NCBI RefSeq assembly: GCF_014251235.1 | Contig: NZ_CP059181.1 | Location: forward strand, 549,217 to 613,216 | DNA length: 64,000 nucleotides | Source of the DNA: Blattabacterium cuenoti | GTDB taxonomy: Bacteria; Bacteroidota; Bacteroidia; Flavobacteriales; Blattabacteriaceae | Reading direction: 5' to 3' | Shown: positions 29,182 through 36,902 of the stretch, piece by piece | Layout: each line of letters begins with the position of its first letter | How positions within the stretch are numbered: the first letter of the stretch is position 1 | Notes under the pieces: model-generated | Told to the model about the DNA's origin: nothing | Databases searched by the model: none | The model's input: the letters and a program-made list of their open reading frames with translations, nothing else | Translations under genes and position numbers: made by a program

Positions 29182-29715
29182 CAATAAATAAATAAAAATA
29201 TCCCATATAGCTTTAATTCTTGCTAGAATTTCTCTAAATTGTATTTTGTAATCAAAGGATAAACTTTTTGCATTAAAACCTATCACATCTAATCCTAAAC
29301 AATTTCCAATAAAAACAGCTCTTTCATTATGAAATTTTTGAGAAATAATAGTAAATTTTTTTTGATGAAAAATTTTACCAACTCTTAATACAGAAAGTAA
29401 AGTACAAATTCCAGAAAAATCCTCGTATATAAAAGAGGATGGAATTCCTTTATTTATTAATTCCTTCTTCATCATTCTAGGTTCGTTATAATTCTTTTCT
29501 CTATTATCTCCACTAACAATAATATAACTTATTTTCTTACGATGAAAAAGAAAATAAGCTGCATCTATTCTATACTTAAAATAAGCATTTATTCCTCCTC
29601 CATATAAATATTTAGAAGTCCCCAAAACTACGCCAAATGTATTATATGGAATATTTTGAACATTATCATAGTTCTTTTTTATAGACCATAAACTCACACT
29701 AAAATAACACATCAC
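29164..29715 (-). CDS. SanA/YdcF-like DUF218 protein
   Basis: Matches the DUF218 fold of SanA, linked in E. coli to envelope barrier function and vancomycin sensitivity: VLGTSKYLYGGGIN near 30, IIVSGDN near 75, the YNEP metal-site region, GICTLLSVLR and IISQKFHNERA. With the GTG at 29715 (or ATG at 29712) the protein begins inside its membrane anchor. The frame stays open upstream to 29757 and would add Arg/Lys followed by a Phe/Ile-rich helix, but has no ATG, GTG or TTG there. The 3' end overlaps menD by 18 bases. Molecular function of the family is unsettled. Confidence 0.75.
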   Translation of the reverse strand: MMCYFSVSLWSIKKNYDNVQNIPYNTFGVVLGTSKYLYGGGINAYFKYRIDAAYFLFHRKKISYIIVSGDNREKNYNEPRMMKKELINKGIPSSFIYEDFSGICTLLSVLRVGKIFHQKKFTIISQKFHNERAVFIGNCLGLDVIGFNAKSLSFDYKIQFREILARIKAIWDIFIYLLSRNIG

Positions 29716-29771
29716 TATGATAAAAACTGTAAAAAAAAATATACGTTTTATTTGTAATTAAAAAAATCGTA

Positions 29772-32700
29772 TTAGTATATATCATCATTTATAACCCATT
29801 CTCCTTTTTCTAAAAAAAAATTCACCTGTTTAAATTTTATATTTTTAGTTTCTCCTGTAATTAAATGACGAATATTAATTCTATTATTTCTTCCTAATTT
29901 TTTTCCACTTTTTATTTTTACTTTCAGTAAATCAGAACTTATCATATTATCATTTGGAATACAAAAAACATCATCCTTTATCATTTCAGATTTTAGCAAA
30001 AAAGAGATAACATCTTTATTAATTTCATAGACTATTTCTTGAAATAAATTAAAAGCATTTTGCTTATAAACAATCAGAGGATCTTTTTGTTCAAAAACAG
30101 CATTTTGAACTGAATATCGTAAACTATCCATTTCACGTAAATGCTCTTTCCATTTGTCATCTAAAAAATACAATATAGTTTTTCTTTCAAATATTGATAA
30201 TAATGAAAATCCACCACTATTATAAACATCCATTAAACTAGAGACAGAAACTATATTAATTTTTCCATCTGTAAACATTACTTGAATTTTATAATCTATA
30301 TTATCTCCTTTTCCATTTATAATCTTTGAAGTAAGAGGAAAAATGTCTTTAGAAACTATTTTCTCTTTTTTTTTCACATATAAATCTATCAATAACTCAT
30401 AAAGTTGATTGATAGAATCACGTTCTTTATATAAAAAAAAATCATTTTCTTTTATTGGAAATTCTATTCCAAAAACTTGATAAAATTCATATTCCAAATT
30501 TTTAAAATCATTAAAATATTTATTAACAAAAATCATATGATCTAATAAAACATAAATCATATTAGAAATATCTAAATTTAATCCTTCTCCATACAGAGCA
30601 TTTCTTCGTTTTTTATAAATAAATACCCTTTGTTTATTGATCACATCGTCATAATCCAATAGACGTTTCCGCATACTAAAATTATTATCTTCTATTTTTT
30701 TTTGTGCTCTTTCTATAGATTTTGTTAATAAAGGGTGTTGAATAATATCACCTTCTTTGTGTCCAAATCGATCCATTAAATTAGATAATCTTTCTGAATC
30801 AATAAATAAACGCATTAAACTATCTTCTAGAGATACGTAAAATTGAGAACTTCCTGGATCCCCTTGACGTCCAGAACGTCCTCTTAATTGATTATCAACC
30901 CTTCTAGAATCATGTCTTTCAGTACCTAATACAGCTAAACCTCCATATTCAACGACTTCTTTTGATAATTTAATATCAGTACCTCTACCAGCCATATTGG
31001 TTGCTATAGTAACAGAACCTGGATATCCTGCTTTTTCTATAATTTCAGCTTCTTTATCGTGTAATTTAGCATTTAAAACATTATGTTCTATTTTCCTAAA
31101 TTTTAAAGCTCTACTAAGAAACTCAGACACCTCTACAGAGGTCGTTCCAACAAGTATAGGCCTTTTTTCCTTTTTGGATAAAAAGATAATTTTTTCTATA
31201 AGTGAATTATATTTTTCTCGTTTTGTTTTAAATACAAAATCCTGTAAATCAATTCTTTTTATTGGTCTATGTGTAGGAATAACTACTACATCTAATTTGT
31301 AGATATGCCAAAATTCTCCGGATTCAGTTTCTGCTGTTCCGGTCATACCAGAAATTTTTTTATACATTCTGAAATAATTTTGTAAAGTAATAGTAGCAAA
31401 AGTTTGACTAGAAGATTCTATATTTACTTTTTCTTTAGCTTCTATTGCTTGATGGAGACCATCTGAATAACGCCTTCCTTCCATAATACGACCAGTTTGT
31501 TCGTCTACTATTTTAACTTTATTCTCTAAAACAACATAATCTACATCTCTTTCAAATAATGTATAAGCTTTAAGTAGTTGATTTATAGTGTGTATTCTTT
31601 GTGTTTTTGTAGTAAAATTTTTTAGAAGTTTTTCTTTTTTTTTGATTTCTATTTCTTTAGAAAAATTATTTTTTTCTAATTCAGTCATTTCCAAATTTAT
31701 GTCAGGTAAAACGAAAAAATTTGGATCTTCTACATTTTTAGATAAAAATTCGAACCCTTTATCCGTTAATTCTACAGTATTATTCTTTTCATCAATCACG
31801 AAATAGAGATCCTTATCCACTTTATGCATCTCTCTTCCGTTATCTTGTAAATACTGACTTTCTACTTTTTGTAGTATTAAACGATTTTTATCCTCACTTA
31901 AAAATTTAATCAGGAATTTTTTTTTAGGTAAACCACGGTATACTTGAAGTAGTTTAAAACTACCTTTTTCTTTATCTTCAGATTTTATAAAATTTTTAGA
32001 TTCTTGAAATAGTTTTGTAACTTTTATATGTTGTTTATTTACAATATTTTCCACTTTTTTTCTCAAAAGCTTAAATTCTTCTTTATTATCCTTATGAGGA
32101 TCCACTGGACCTGAAATAATTAAAGGAGTACGAGCTTCATCTATTAATACAGAATCTATTTCATCTATAATAGCATAATTCAAATCTCTTTGAACTAATT
32201 CTGTTTTAGAACAAGCCATATTATCACGTAAATAATCAAAACCAAATTCATTATTTGTTCCATAAATAATATCCGCTTGATAAGCTTTTCTACGCATATA
32301 TACATCAGAAGATAGATAATGATCTATACAGTCTACTGTCAATCCGTGAAATTCTATCAAAGGAGCCATCCAACTTGAATCTCTTTTTGATAAATAATTA
32401 TTGACTGTAACAATGTGTACTCCTCTACCAGATAATGCATTTAAATAAGCAGATAAAGTAGCAACAAAAGTCTTTCCTTCTCCTGTAGCCATCTCTGCTA
32501 TTTTTCCTTGATGTAAAACAACTCCACCCATTAATTGAACATTATAATGAACCATATCCCATGTGATCGGTTTTCCATACGCATCCCATTTATTATTCCA
32601 AATTGCCTTATCTTTTTTTAATAGAACATAAGGTTTTTTTCTCGATATTTTTTGATCAAAAATGGTGGATTTGACAATTAATTGTTTTTTTTCTTTAAAA

Positions 32701-33074
32701 CGTTTAGCTGTTTCCTTGATTACAGCAAAAGCTTTTGATAAAAGATTTATTAAAATCTTTTGTTCTGTTTGATAACATTCTTCCTGTATTTTTTCTATTG
32801 TTGAATAAATTATCTCTAAAGATTTCACAGAAGAATATGATTTTTCTTTTATTTTTTTTAGAAAATATTTTTCTTCATCATAAAATTTTTTAGTAGAATT
32901 CATGATAAGATCTTTAAATTCCTTAGTTTTATTTCTTAACTCATCATCCGATAAAATCGATATATTTTTCTCTTCTTCTTTTATATGAATTACAAACTTT
33001 TTGATTTCATGAAGATCTTTTTCATTTTTATTCCAAAATATCTTTTTTAAGACAGTTCTAAAAAAACTCATCAA
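29772..33074 (-). CDS. secA: Protein translocase ATPase SecA
   Basis: Motor that drives proteins through SecYEG. The 1100 residues include Walker A ATGEGKT at 196-202, the DEAD-type box IIDEIDSVLIDEART, the motif VI region GRGTDI with QLRGRSGRQGDPG, and the helical scaffold. It is about 200 residues longer than E. coli SecA, from inserts around 330-470 such as those usual in Bacteroidota. The C-terminal Cys-rich zinc/SecB-binding tail is absent. Lies 41 bases after the DUF2795 gene. Confidence 0.97.
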   Translation of the reverse strand: MMSFFRTVLKKIFWNKNEKDLHEIKKFVIHIKEEEKNISILSDDELRNKTKEFKDLIMNSTKKFYDEEKYFLKKIKEKSYSSVKSLEIIYSTIEKIQEECYQTEQKILINLLSKAFAVIKETAKRFKEKKQLIVKSTIFDQKISRKKPYVLLKKDKAIWNNKWDAYGKPITWDMVHYNVQLMGGVVLHQGKIAEMATGEGKTFVATLSAYLNALSGRGVHIVTVNNYLSKRDSSWMAPLIEFHGLTVDCIDHYLSSDVYMRRKAYQADIIYGTNNEFGFDYLRDNMACSKTELVQRDLNYAIIDEIDSVLIDEARTPLIISGPVDPHKDNKEEFKLLRKKVENIVNKQHIKVTKLFQESKNFIKSEDKEKGSFKLLQVYRGLPKKKFLIKFLSEDKNRLILQKVESQYLQDNGREMHKVDKDLYFVIDEKNNTVELTDKGFEFLSKNVEDPNFFVLPDINLEMTELEKNNFSKEIEIKKKEKLLKNFTTKTQRIHTINQLLKAYTLFERDVDYVVLENKVKIVDEQTGRIMEGRRYSDGLHQAIEAKEKVNIESSSQTFATITLQNYFRMYKKISGMTGTAETESGEFWHIYKLDVVVIPTHRPIKRIDLQDFVFKTKREKYNSLIEKIIFLSKKEKRPILVGTTSVEVSEFLSRALKFRKIEHNVLNAKLHDKEAEIIEKAGYPGSVTIATNMAGRGTDIKLSKEVVEYGGLAVLGTERHDSRRVDNQLRGRSGRQGDPGSSQFYVSLEDSLMRLFIDSERLSNLMDRFGHKEGDIIQHPLLTKSIERAQKKIEDNNFSMRKRLLDYDDVINKQRVFIYKKRRNALYGEGLNLDISNMIYVLLDHMIFVNKYFNDFKNLEYEFYQVFGIEFPIKENDFFLYKERDSINQLYELLIDLYVKKKEKIVSKDIFPLTSKIINGKGDNIDYKIQVMFTDGKINIVSVSSLMDVYNSGGFSLLSIFERKTILYFLDDKWKEHLREMDSLRYSVQNAVFEQKDPLIVYKQNAFNLFQEIVYEINKDVISFLLKSEMIKDDVFCIPNDNMISSDLLKVKIKSGKKLGRNNRINIRHLITGETKNIKFKQVNFFLEKGEWVINDDIY

Positions 33075-33115
33075 TAAATAATATGATTGATTAAAATGTA
33101 AATATTTCTCACATA

Positions 33116-33349
33116 TTAAAGTTCATATTCATCTCTATTCCAATAAAAATCTTCGTCATCACGTGGATAATCAGCCCATATATCTTCTATGGACTCAAAA
33201 ACTTCTCCTTCTCCATTTTCTAATTTTTGAAGATTTTCTACTACTTCTAATGGAGCCCCAGTACGAATAGCAAAATCAATTAACTCTTCTTTTGTAGCTG
33301 GCCAAGGAGCGTCTTCTAAATGAGAGGCTAATTCTAAAGTCCAATACAT
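33116..33349 (-). CDS. DUF2795 family small acidic protein
   Basis: A 77-residue protein of unknown function with the DUF2795 pattern: LASHLEDAPWPATKEELIDFA then IRTGAPLEVVENLQ, ending in an acidic, Trp/Tyr-rich tail. It has none of the Lys/Ile/Asn drift seen in its neighbours, suggesting strong selection. Position just upstream of secA on the same strand, an order I recall from other Bacteroidota, hints at a link with secretion or simply operon history. Confidence 0.85.
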   Translation of the reverse strand: MYWTLELASHLEDAPWPATKEELIDFAIRTGAPLEVVENLQKLENGEGEVFESIEDIWADYPRDDEDFYWNRDEYEL

Positions 33350-33405
33350 ATTATATTTTATTATGAATTAATTTTGACAATTAATGAACTTTTTTTTATA
33401 AAAGA

Positions 33406-33435
33406 TAAAATTAGTGAATTTTAATTAAAATCAAA
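33406..33435 (-). promoter_or_regulatory. Candidate promoter for DUF2795-secA
   Basis: On the minus strand a -33 TTTG (33435-33432) is followed after 18 bases by TAATTTTA (33413-33406), one base off the Bacteroidota -7 consensus TAnnTTTG. It would give a leader of about 50 bases. Not tested. Confidence 0.35.
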
Positions 33436-33452
33436 CAAAACATAAATAAATT

Positions 33453-34415
33453 ATGAAAAAGTTTCCTAAAATTGTATTCATAGGATCCTCATTTTTTTCT
33501 TTTTTTTCTTTAAAAGAATTATTTGATCAAGAATATAACATAATAGGAATAGTAACTTCTCCTGATAATATAAAAATTAAGGGTAAAAAAAAGAATTTAT
33601 CCCCTATAAAAAAATATGCAATAAAAAATCGTATTCCTATATTACAACCAAAAAATTTAATAGATTCTTCTTTTTTTCAAGAAATAAAAAAATGGAACGC
33701 AGACATACAAATTGTTGTATCCTTTAAAATTTTGCCAAAAAAAATTTGGTCTTATCCAAAAATGGGGACTTTTAATTTACATGCTTCTCTTCTTCCACAG
33801 TATAAAGGTGCAGCTCCAATAAACTGGGCTATTATGAACGGAGAAAATAAAACAGGATTAACTACTTTTTTCATATCTAATCAAATAGATTCTGGTAATA
33901 TCCTCTTACAAAAAGAAATTCAAATAAAAAAAGAAGATACAGCTGGAGATCTTGAAAAAAGATTGAAAAAAATTAGTGGCCCTATGATTATAAAAACATT
34001 GGAAGGAATTATTCAAAAAAAAATTAAGTCTATACCCCAAAATAAAACCAAATTTTCATTATTGAAAAATGCACCAAAAATATCAACAAAAGATTGCAAA
34101 ATCTTTTGGAAAGAGTCATCTATAGATGATATTTATAATAAAATAAGAGGATTAAGTCCTTCTCCAACTGCGTGGACTTATTTATCTTATAATAACAATA
34201 AATTTGTCAGACTAAAAATTTTTTTTGTCAAAAAATTACGAGAAAAACATAACCATCCAATAGGATTAGTTTTTCTTTCTTCACAAGAAATGAAAGTTTC
34301 TGTTACAAATGGTTTTATATTTATTATGGAAGCACAAATAGAAGGAAGAAAAAAAATGAATATTAAAAACTTAATTAATGGAATTAAAATAAAAGAAAAT
34401 CTATTTGTTCTATAA
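33453..34415 (+). CDS. fmt: Methionyl-tRNA formyltransferase
   Basis: Formylates initiator Met-tRNA using 10-formyl-THF. The 320-residue protein shows the catalytic Asn108/His110 in NLHASLLPQYKGAAPINWAI and the conserved Asp in ISNQIDSGNIL, with a C-terminal tRNA-binding domain. A 98-base spacer with a promoter-like motif separates it from the HU gene. Confidence 0.95.
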   Translation: MKKFPKIVFIGSSFFSFFSLKELFDQEYNIIGIVTSPDNIKIKGKKKNLSPIKKYAIKNRIPILQPKNLIDSSFFQEIKKWNADIQIVVSFKILPKKIWSYPKMGTFNLHASLLPQYKGAAPINWAIMNGENKTGLTTFFISNQIDSGNILLQKEIQIKKEDTAGDLEKRLKKISGPMIIKTLEGIIQKKIKSIPQNKTKFSLLKNAPKISTKDCKIFWKESSIDDIYNKIRGLSPSPTAWTYLSYNNNKFVRLKIFFVKKLREKHNHPIGLVFLSSQEMKVSVTNGFIFIMEAQIEGRKKMNIKNLINGIKIKENLFVL

Positions 34416-34464
34416 GACGAAGATTTTTATATTGAAAATCTCTTTTTTCCACAATAAATCTTTA

Positions 34465-34472
34465 TATATTTG
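34465..34472 (+). promoter_or_regulatory. Candidate -7 element for the HU gene
   Basis: A perfect TAnnTTTG match (TATATTTG) 41 bases before the HU start codon. No TTTG at the right -33 distance, so only the -7 half supports it. Confidence 0.35.
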
Positions 34473-34513
34473 CTAAAATTAATAATTGATAACTTTATTA
34501 TAATTTATATGTC

Positions 34514-34780
34514 ATGAACAAAACAGAATTAGTTAATTCCATAGCGGAAAAAACTGGAATAACTAAAATAAAAGCTAAAAATGTAACAGATGCATTTATC
34601 GAAACAATTATTGAATCCCTAAAAAAAGGAGACAAAGTTTCCTTAATTGGATTTGGGACCTTTTCTGTTGTAAAAAGAAATCCTAGAAATGGGATAAATC
34701 CTAGAACAGGTAAAAAAATTTATATTCCAGGAAAAAAAGTTGCTAAATTCAAAATAGGAGCAGATTTAACAAATTTATAA
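34514..34780 (+). CDS. hup: HU-family DNA-binding protein
   Basis: An 88-residue nucleoid protein. It has the full HU/IHF pattern: MNKTELVNSIAEKTG at the start, IGFGTFSVVKR in the body and the DNA-contacting arm RNPRNGINPRTGKKI near 56-70. Length is exactly HU-like. Followed by a strong hairpin terminator. Confidence 0.95.
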   Translation: MNKTELVNSIAEKTGITKIKAKNVTDAFIETIIESLKKGDKVSLIGFGTFSVVKRNPRNGINPRTGKKIYIPGKKVAKFKIGADLTNL

Positions 34781-34798
34781 TATTTAAAAAAAAATATA

Positions 34799-34835
34799 GA
34801 AGGTAAAATAAAATTTTTACCTTCATTTTATTTTT
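34799..34835. terminator. Rho-independent, probably bidirectional terminator
   Basis: A perfect 10-bp stem (GAAGGTAAAA / TTTTACCTTC, 34799-34808 with 34815-34824) and a 6-base loop, followed by a T-rich tail on the + strand and preceded by A-rich sequence that acts as the tail for the minus strand. It lies between the convergent HU and pdxH genes and is the clearest terminator in the window. Confidence 0.8.
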
Positions 34836-34848
34836 CTTAATATAATTC

Positions 34849-35508
34849 TCATGGAGATAATCTGAACAAACTCCAATCATTCTTTTTTTCTAAAGAATAA
34901 ACTATTCTATCATGAAGTCTATTTGGTTGTCCTTGCCAAAATTCCATTCTATATGGTTTAACAAGATATCCTCCCCAATCAAAAGGACGTTTTATTATAT
35001 GTTTTTTAAAAAAAAAATACCATTTTTTATACTGAATTAATAAATATTTTTTAGATGGTATAATGCGACTTTGTTTAGATGCCCAAGATCCAATTTGATT
35101 CTCTATAGGTCTTTTATAAAAATATTTATCTGATTTATCTTTTGATATCTTTCTTACATTTCCTTTAATTAAAATTTGTCTTTCTGTATTAGGCCAATAA
35201 AAAGATATGCCAACTTTTGGCCTTTTTTGAATAGCTTGTCCCTTAATACTACGGTAATTTGTATAAAAAATAAAACCTTTTTCAGAATACATTTTTAATA
35301 AAACAATTCTGGTTTCTGGACCTCCATCTTCTCCTATAGTTGAAAGAGACATAGCATTATAATCTTCATATTTTTCTTTATTAGTGGAAATATTTTTTTC
35401 TTCTTGAAACCACTTATGAAAAAGTTCTAAAGGATTCATAGGGACCTCAGTTTCTATTAAGGAATTTTTTTTGTAGTCTTTTCTGTAATTACTTAAATCA
35501 AAAAACAT
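34849..35508 (-). CDS. pdxH: Pyridoxamine 5'-phosphate oxidase
   Basis: FMN enzyme that oxidises PNP or PMP to PLP, the last step of vitamin B6 synthesis. The 219-residue protein shows FMN-binding residues in RIVLLKMYSEKGFIFYTN, the segment RQILIKGNVRKI and the conserved C-terminal RLHDRIVY. With pdxA and pdxJ elsewhere in the window, the late B6 branch is kept; RibF supplies its FMN. Confidence 0.95.
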   Translation of the reverse strand: MFFDLSNYRKDYKKNSLIETEVPMNPLELFHKWFQEEKNISTNKEKYEDYNAMSLSTIGEDGGPETRIVLLKMYSEKGFIFYTNYRSIKGQAIQKRPKVGISFYWPNTERQILIKGNVRKISKDKSDKYFYKRPIENQIGSWASKQSRIIPSKKYLLIQYKKWYFFFKKHIIKRPFDWGGYLVKPYRMEFWQGQPNRLHDRIVYSLEKKNDWSLFRLSP

Positions 35509-35619
35509 AATATCAAAAAATTAACTAAGATTTTTTAGAAAAAAGATTAATTTTTATTCTTTCTATTCTTATCTTATATTTATTATATTAAATCATAATT
35601 TAATATTTTTATTAGGAAA

Positions 35620-35693
35620 GGCGTGATAGCTCAGTTGGTTAGAGCGTTGGATTCATAACCCAGAGGTCGGGGGTTCAACTCCCCCTCACGCTA
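35620..35693 (+). tRNA. tRNA with CAT anticodon (probably elongator Met)
   Basis: A 74-base cloverleaf: acceptor GGCGTGA with TCACGCT (first pair G-T), D arm GCTC/GAGC, anticodon loop TTCATAA (anticodon CAT), T arm GGGGG/CCCCC with loop TTCAACT, discriminator A. The 3' CCA is not encoded. The anticodon stem has one A-C mismatch at its loop end. It lacks the mismatched first pair and the three G-C anticodon pairs of initiator tRNA, so elongator Met is favoured; lysidine-modified Ile2 cannot be ruled out. Confidence 0.93.
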
Positions 35694-35762
35694 CTACTAT
35701 AAAAACATACATTATTTTCATGAATTTATTTATTTTCTTTTTTAAAGAAAAAAAGGAATCAT

Positions 35763-36902
35763 ATGCAATTTTTTATTTCTAGTTTTTCTCTTTTACAAGA
35801 ATTAGATATTCTAGAAAAAATTATTCACACCGATGAATATAATTTATTGACATTAGAAATTAATGGAGATAACCTAATTATATTGAATTCAAATTCAGTA
35901 GATAATTTAATTACAATAAAAATAAAAATACGTGTTAAACAATTTTCTAAAGATAAAGTAACTGTACATACAAAATTCATGATAAATTTATTAAAAACTT
36001 TTACAAATGAAAATCTTCTCTTTAAAAAAAAAAGAAACAAACTTGTTATTTATTCTAAATATGGAAATTATGACATTCCTATTTATCAATATGATAAAAA
36101 AAATAATTATCAAATTATTTCGAAAATAGAAAATTTTAGGGAAAAAAAATTTTTAAAAGCAACTTTATTATCAAAAATTTTATTAAAAATTTTAAATAAG
36201 ACTATAATTTATATAGGAAATGAAGATGTTCAATCCATTGAAAACGGTCTTTTTTTTCAATTATCTCCATATGGAGCTAGCTTTATAGCTACAGATACTT
36301 ATAAATTAATAAAATATACTTTTAATAGTATTAAATCTAATGAACTTATGGAGTTTACTATTCCTAAAAAATCATTAATAATACTTAAGAATATTTTATC
36401 CTATGAAGAAAATAGTGTTACTTTTTATCAAATTATTGATATAATTCAATTTTTTTTTCAAAAAAAAACTTTCTTATGCAGGTCAATAAATGAAAATTAT
36501 CCTAATTATAGTTCTGTTTTTCCCAAAAAAAGTTATGATATATCATTTATTATTAATCGTATTTTTTTTTTGAACTCCATTAAAAGGATATCTATTTTTT
36601 CTAAAAAAAAAATAATTTTTATTCGTTTTTGTTTAAAAAAAAATAAAATAATTCTTTATGAAGAAGATACTATGGTTTCTAGTTCTTCAAAAATTGAATA
36701 TAAATATAACAACAAAAATTTTATAGATGATCAATCTATAAAAATTGGATTTAATTCTCTATTTCTAATAGATACATTATCTTCTATTCAAGAAGAATTC
36801 GTTTGTTTTGAATTATATTACTCAAATAAACTAGGTATTTTTAGGCCTATTTCTTCTTTTAAAGAAGAAGAAATTCTAATATTGATTATGTCTATAATAT
36901 GA
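35763..36902 (+). CDS. dnaN: DNA polymerase III beta sliding clamp
   Basis: Ring-shaped processivity clamp. The 379-residue protein has the three-fold clamp layout, with recognisable middle-domain stretch NGLFFQLSPYGASFIATDTYKL split over two segments. The sequence has drifted strongly toward Lys, Ile and Phe but length is normal. dnaA is not nearby; instead it overlaps pheT by 4 bases (ATGA). Confidence 0.88.
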   Translation: MQFFISSFSLLQELDILEKIIHTDEYNLLTLEINGDNLIILNSNSVDNLITIKIKIRVKQFSKDKVTVHTKFMINLLKTFTNENLLFKKKRNKLVIYSKYGNYDIPIYQYDKKNNYQIISKIENFREKKFLKATLLSKILLKILNKTIIYIGNEDVQSIENGLFFQLSPYGASFIATDTYKLIKYTFNSIKSNELMEFTIPKKSLIILKNILSYEENSVTFYQIIDIIQFFFQKKTFLCRSINENYPNYSSVFPKKSYDISFIINRIFFLNSIKRISIFSKKKIIFIRFCLKKNKIILYEEDTMVSSSSKIEYKYNNKNFIDDQSIKIGFNSLFLIDTLSSIQEEFVCFELYYSNKLGIFRPISSFKEEEILILIMSII

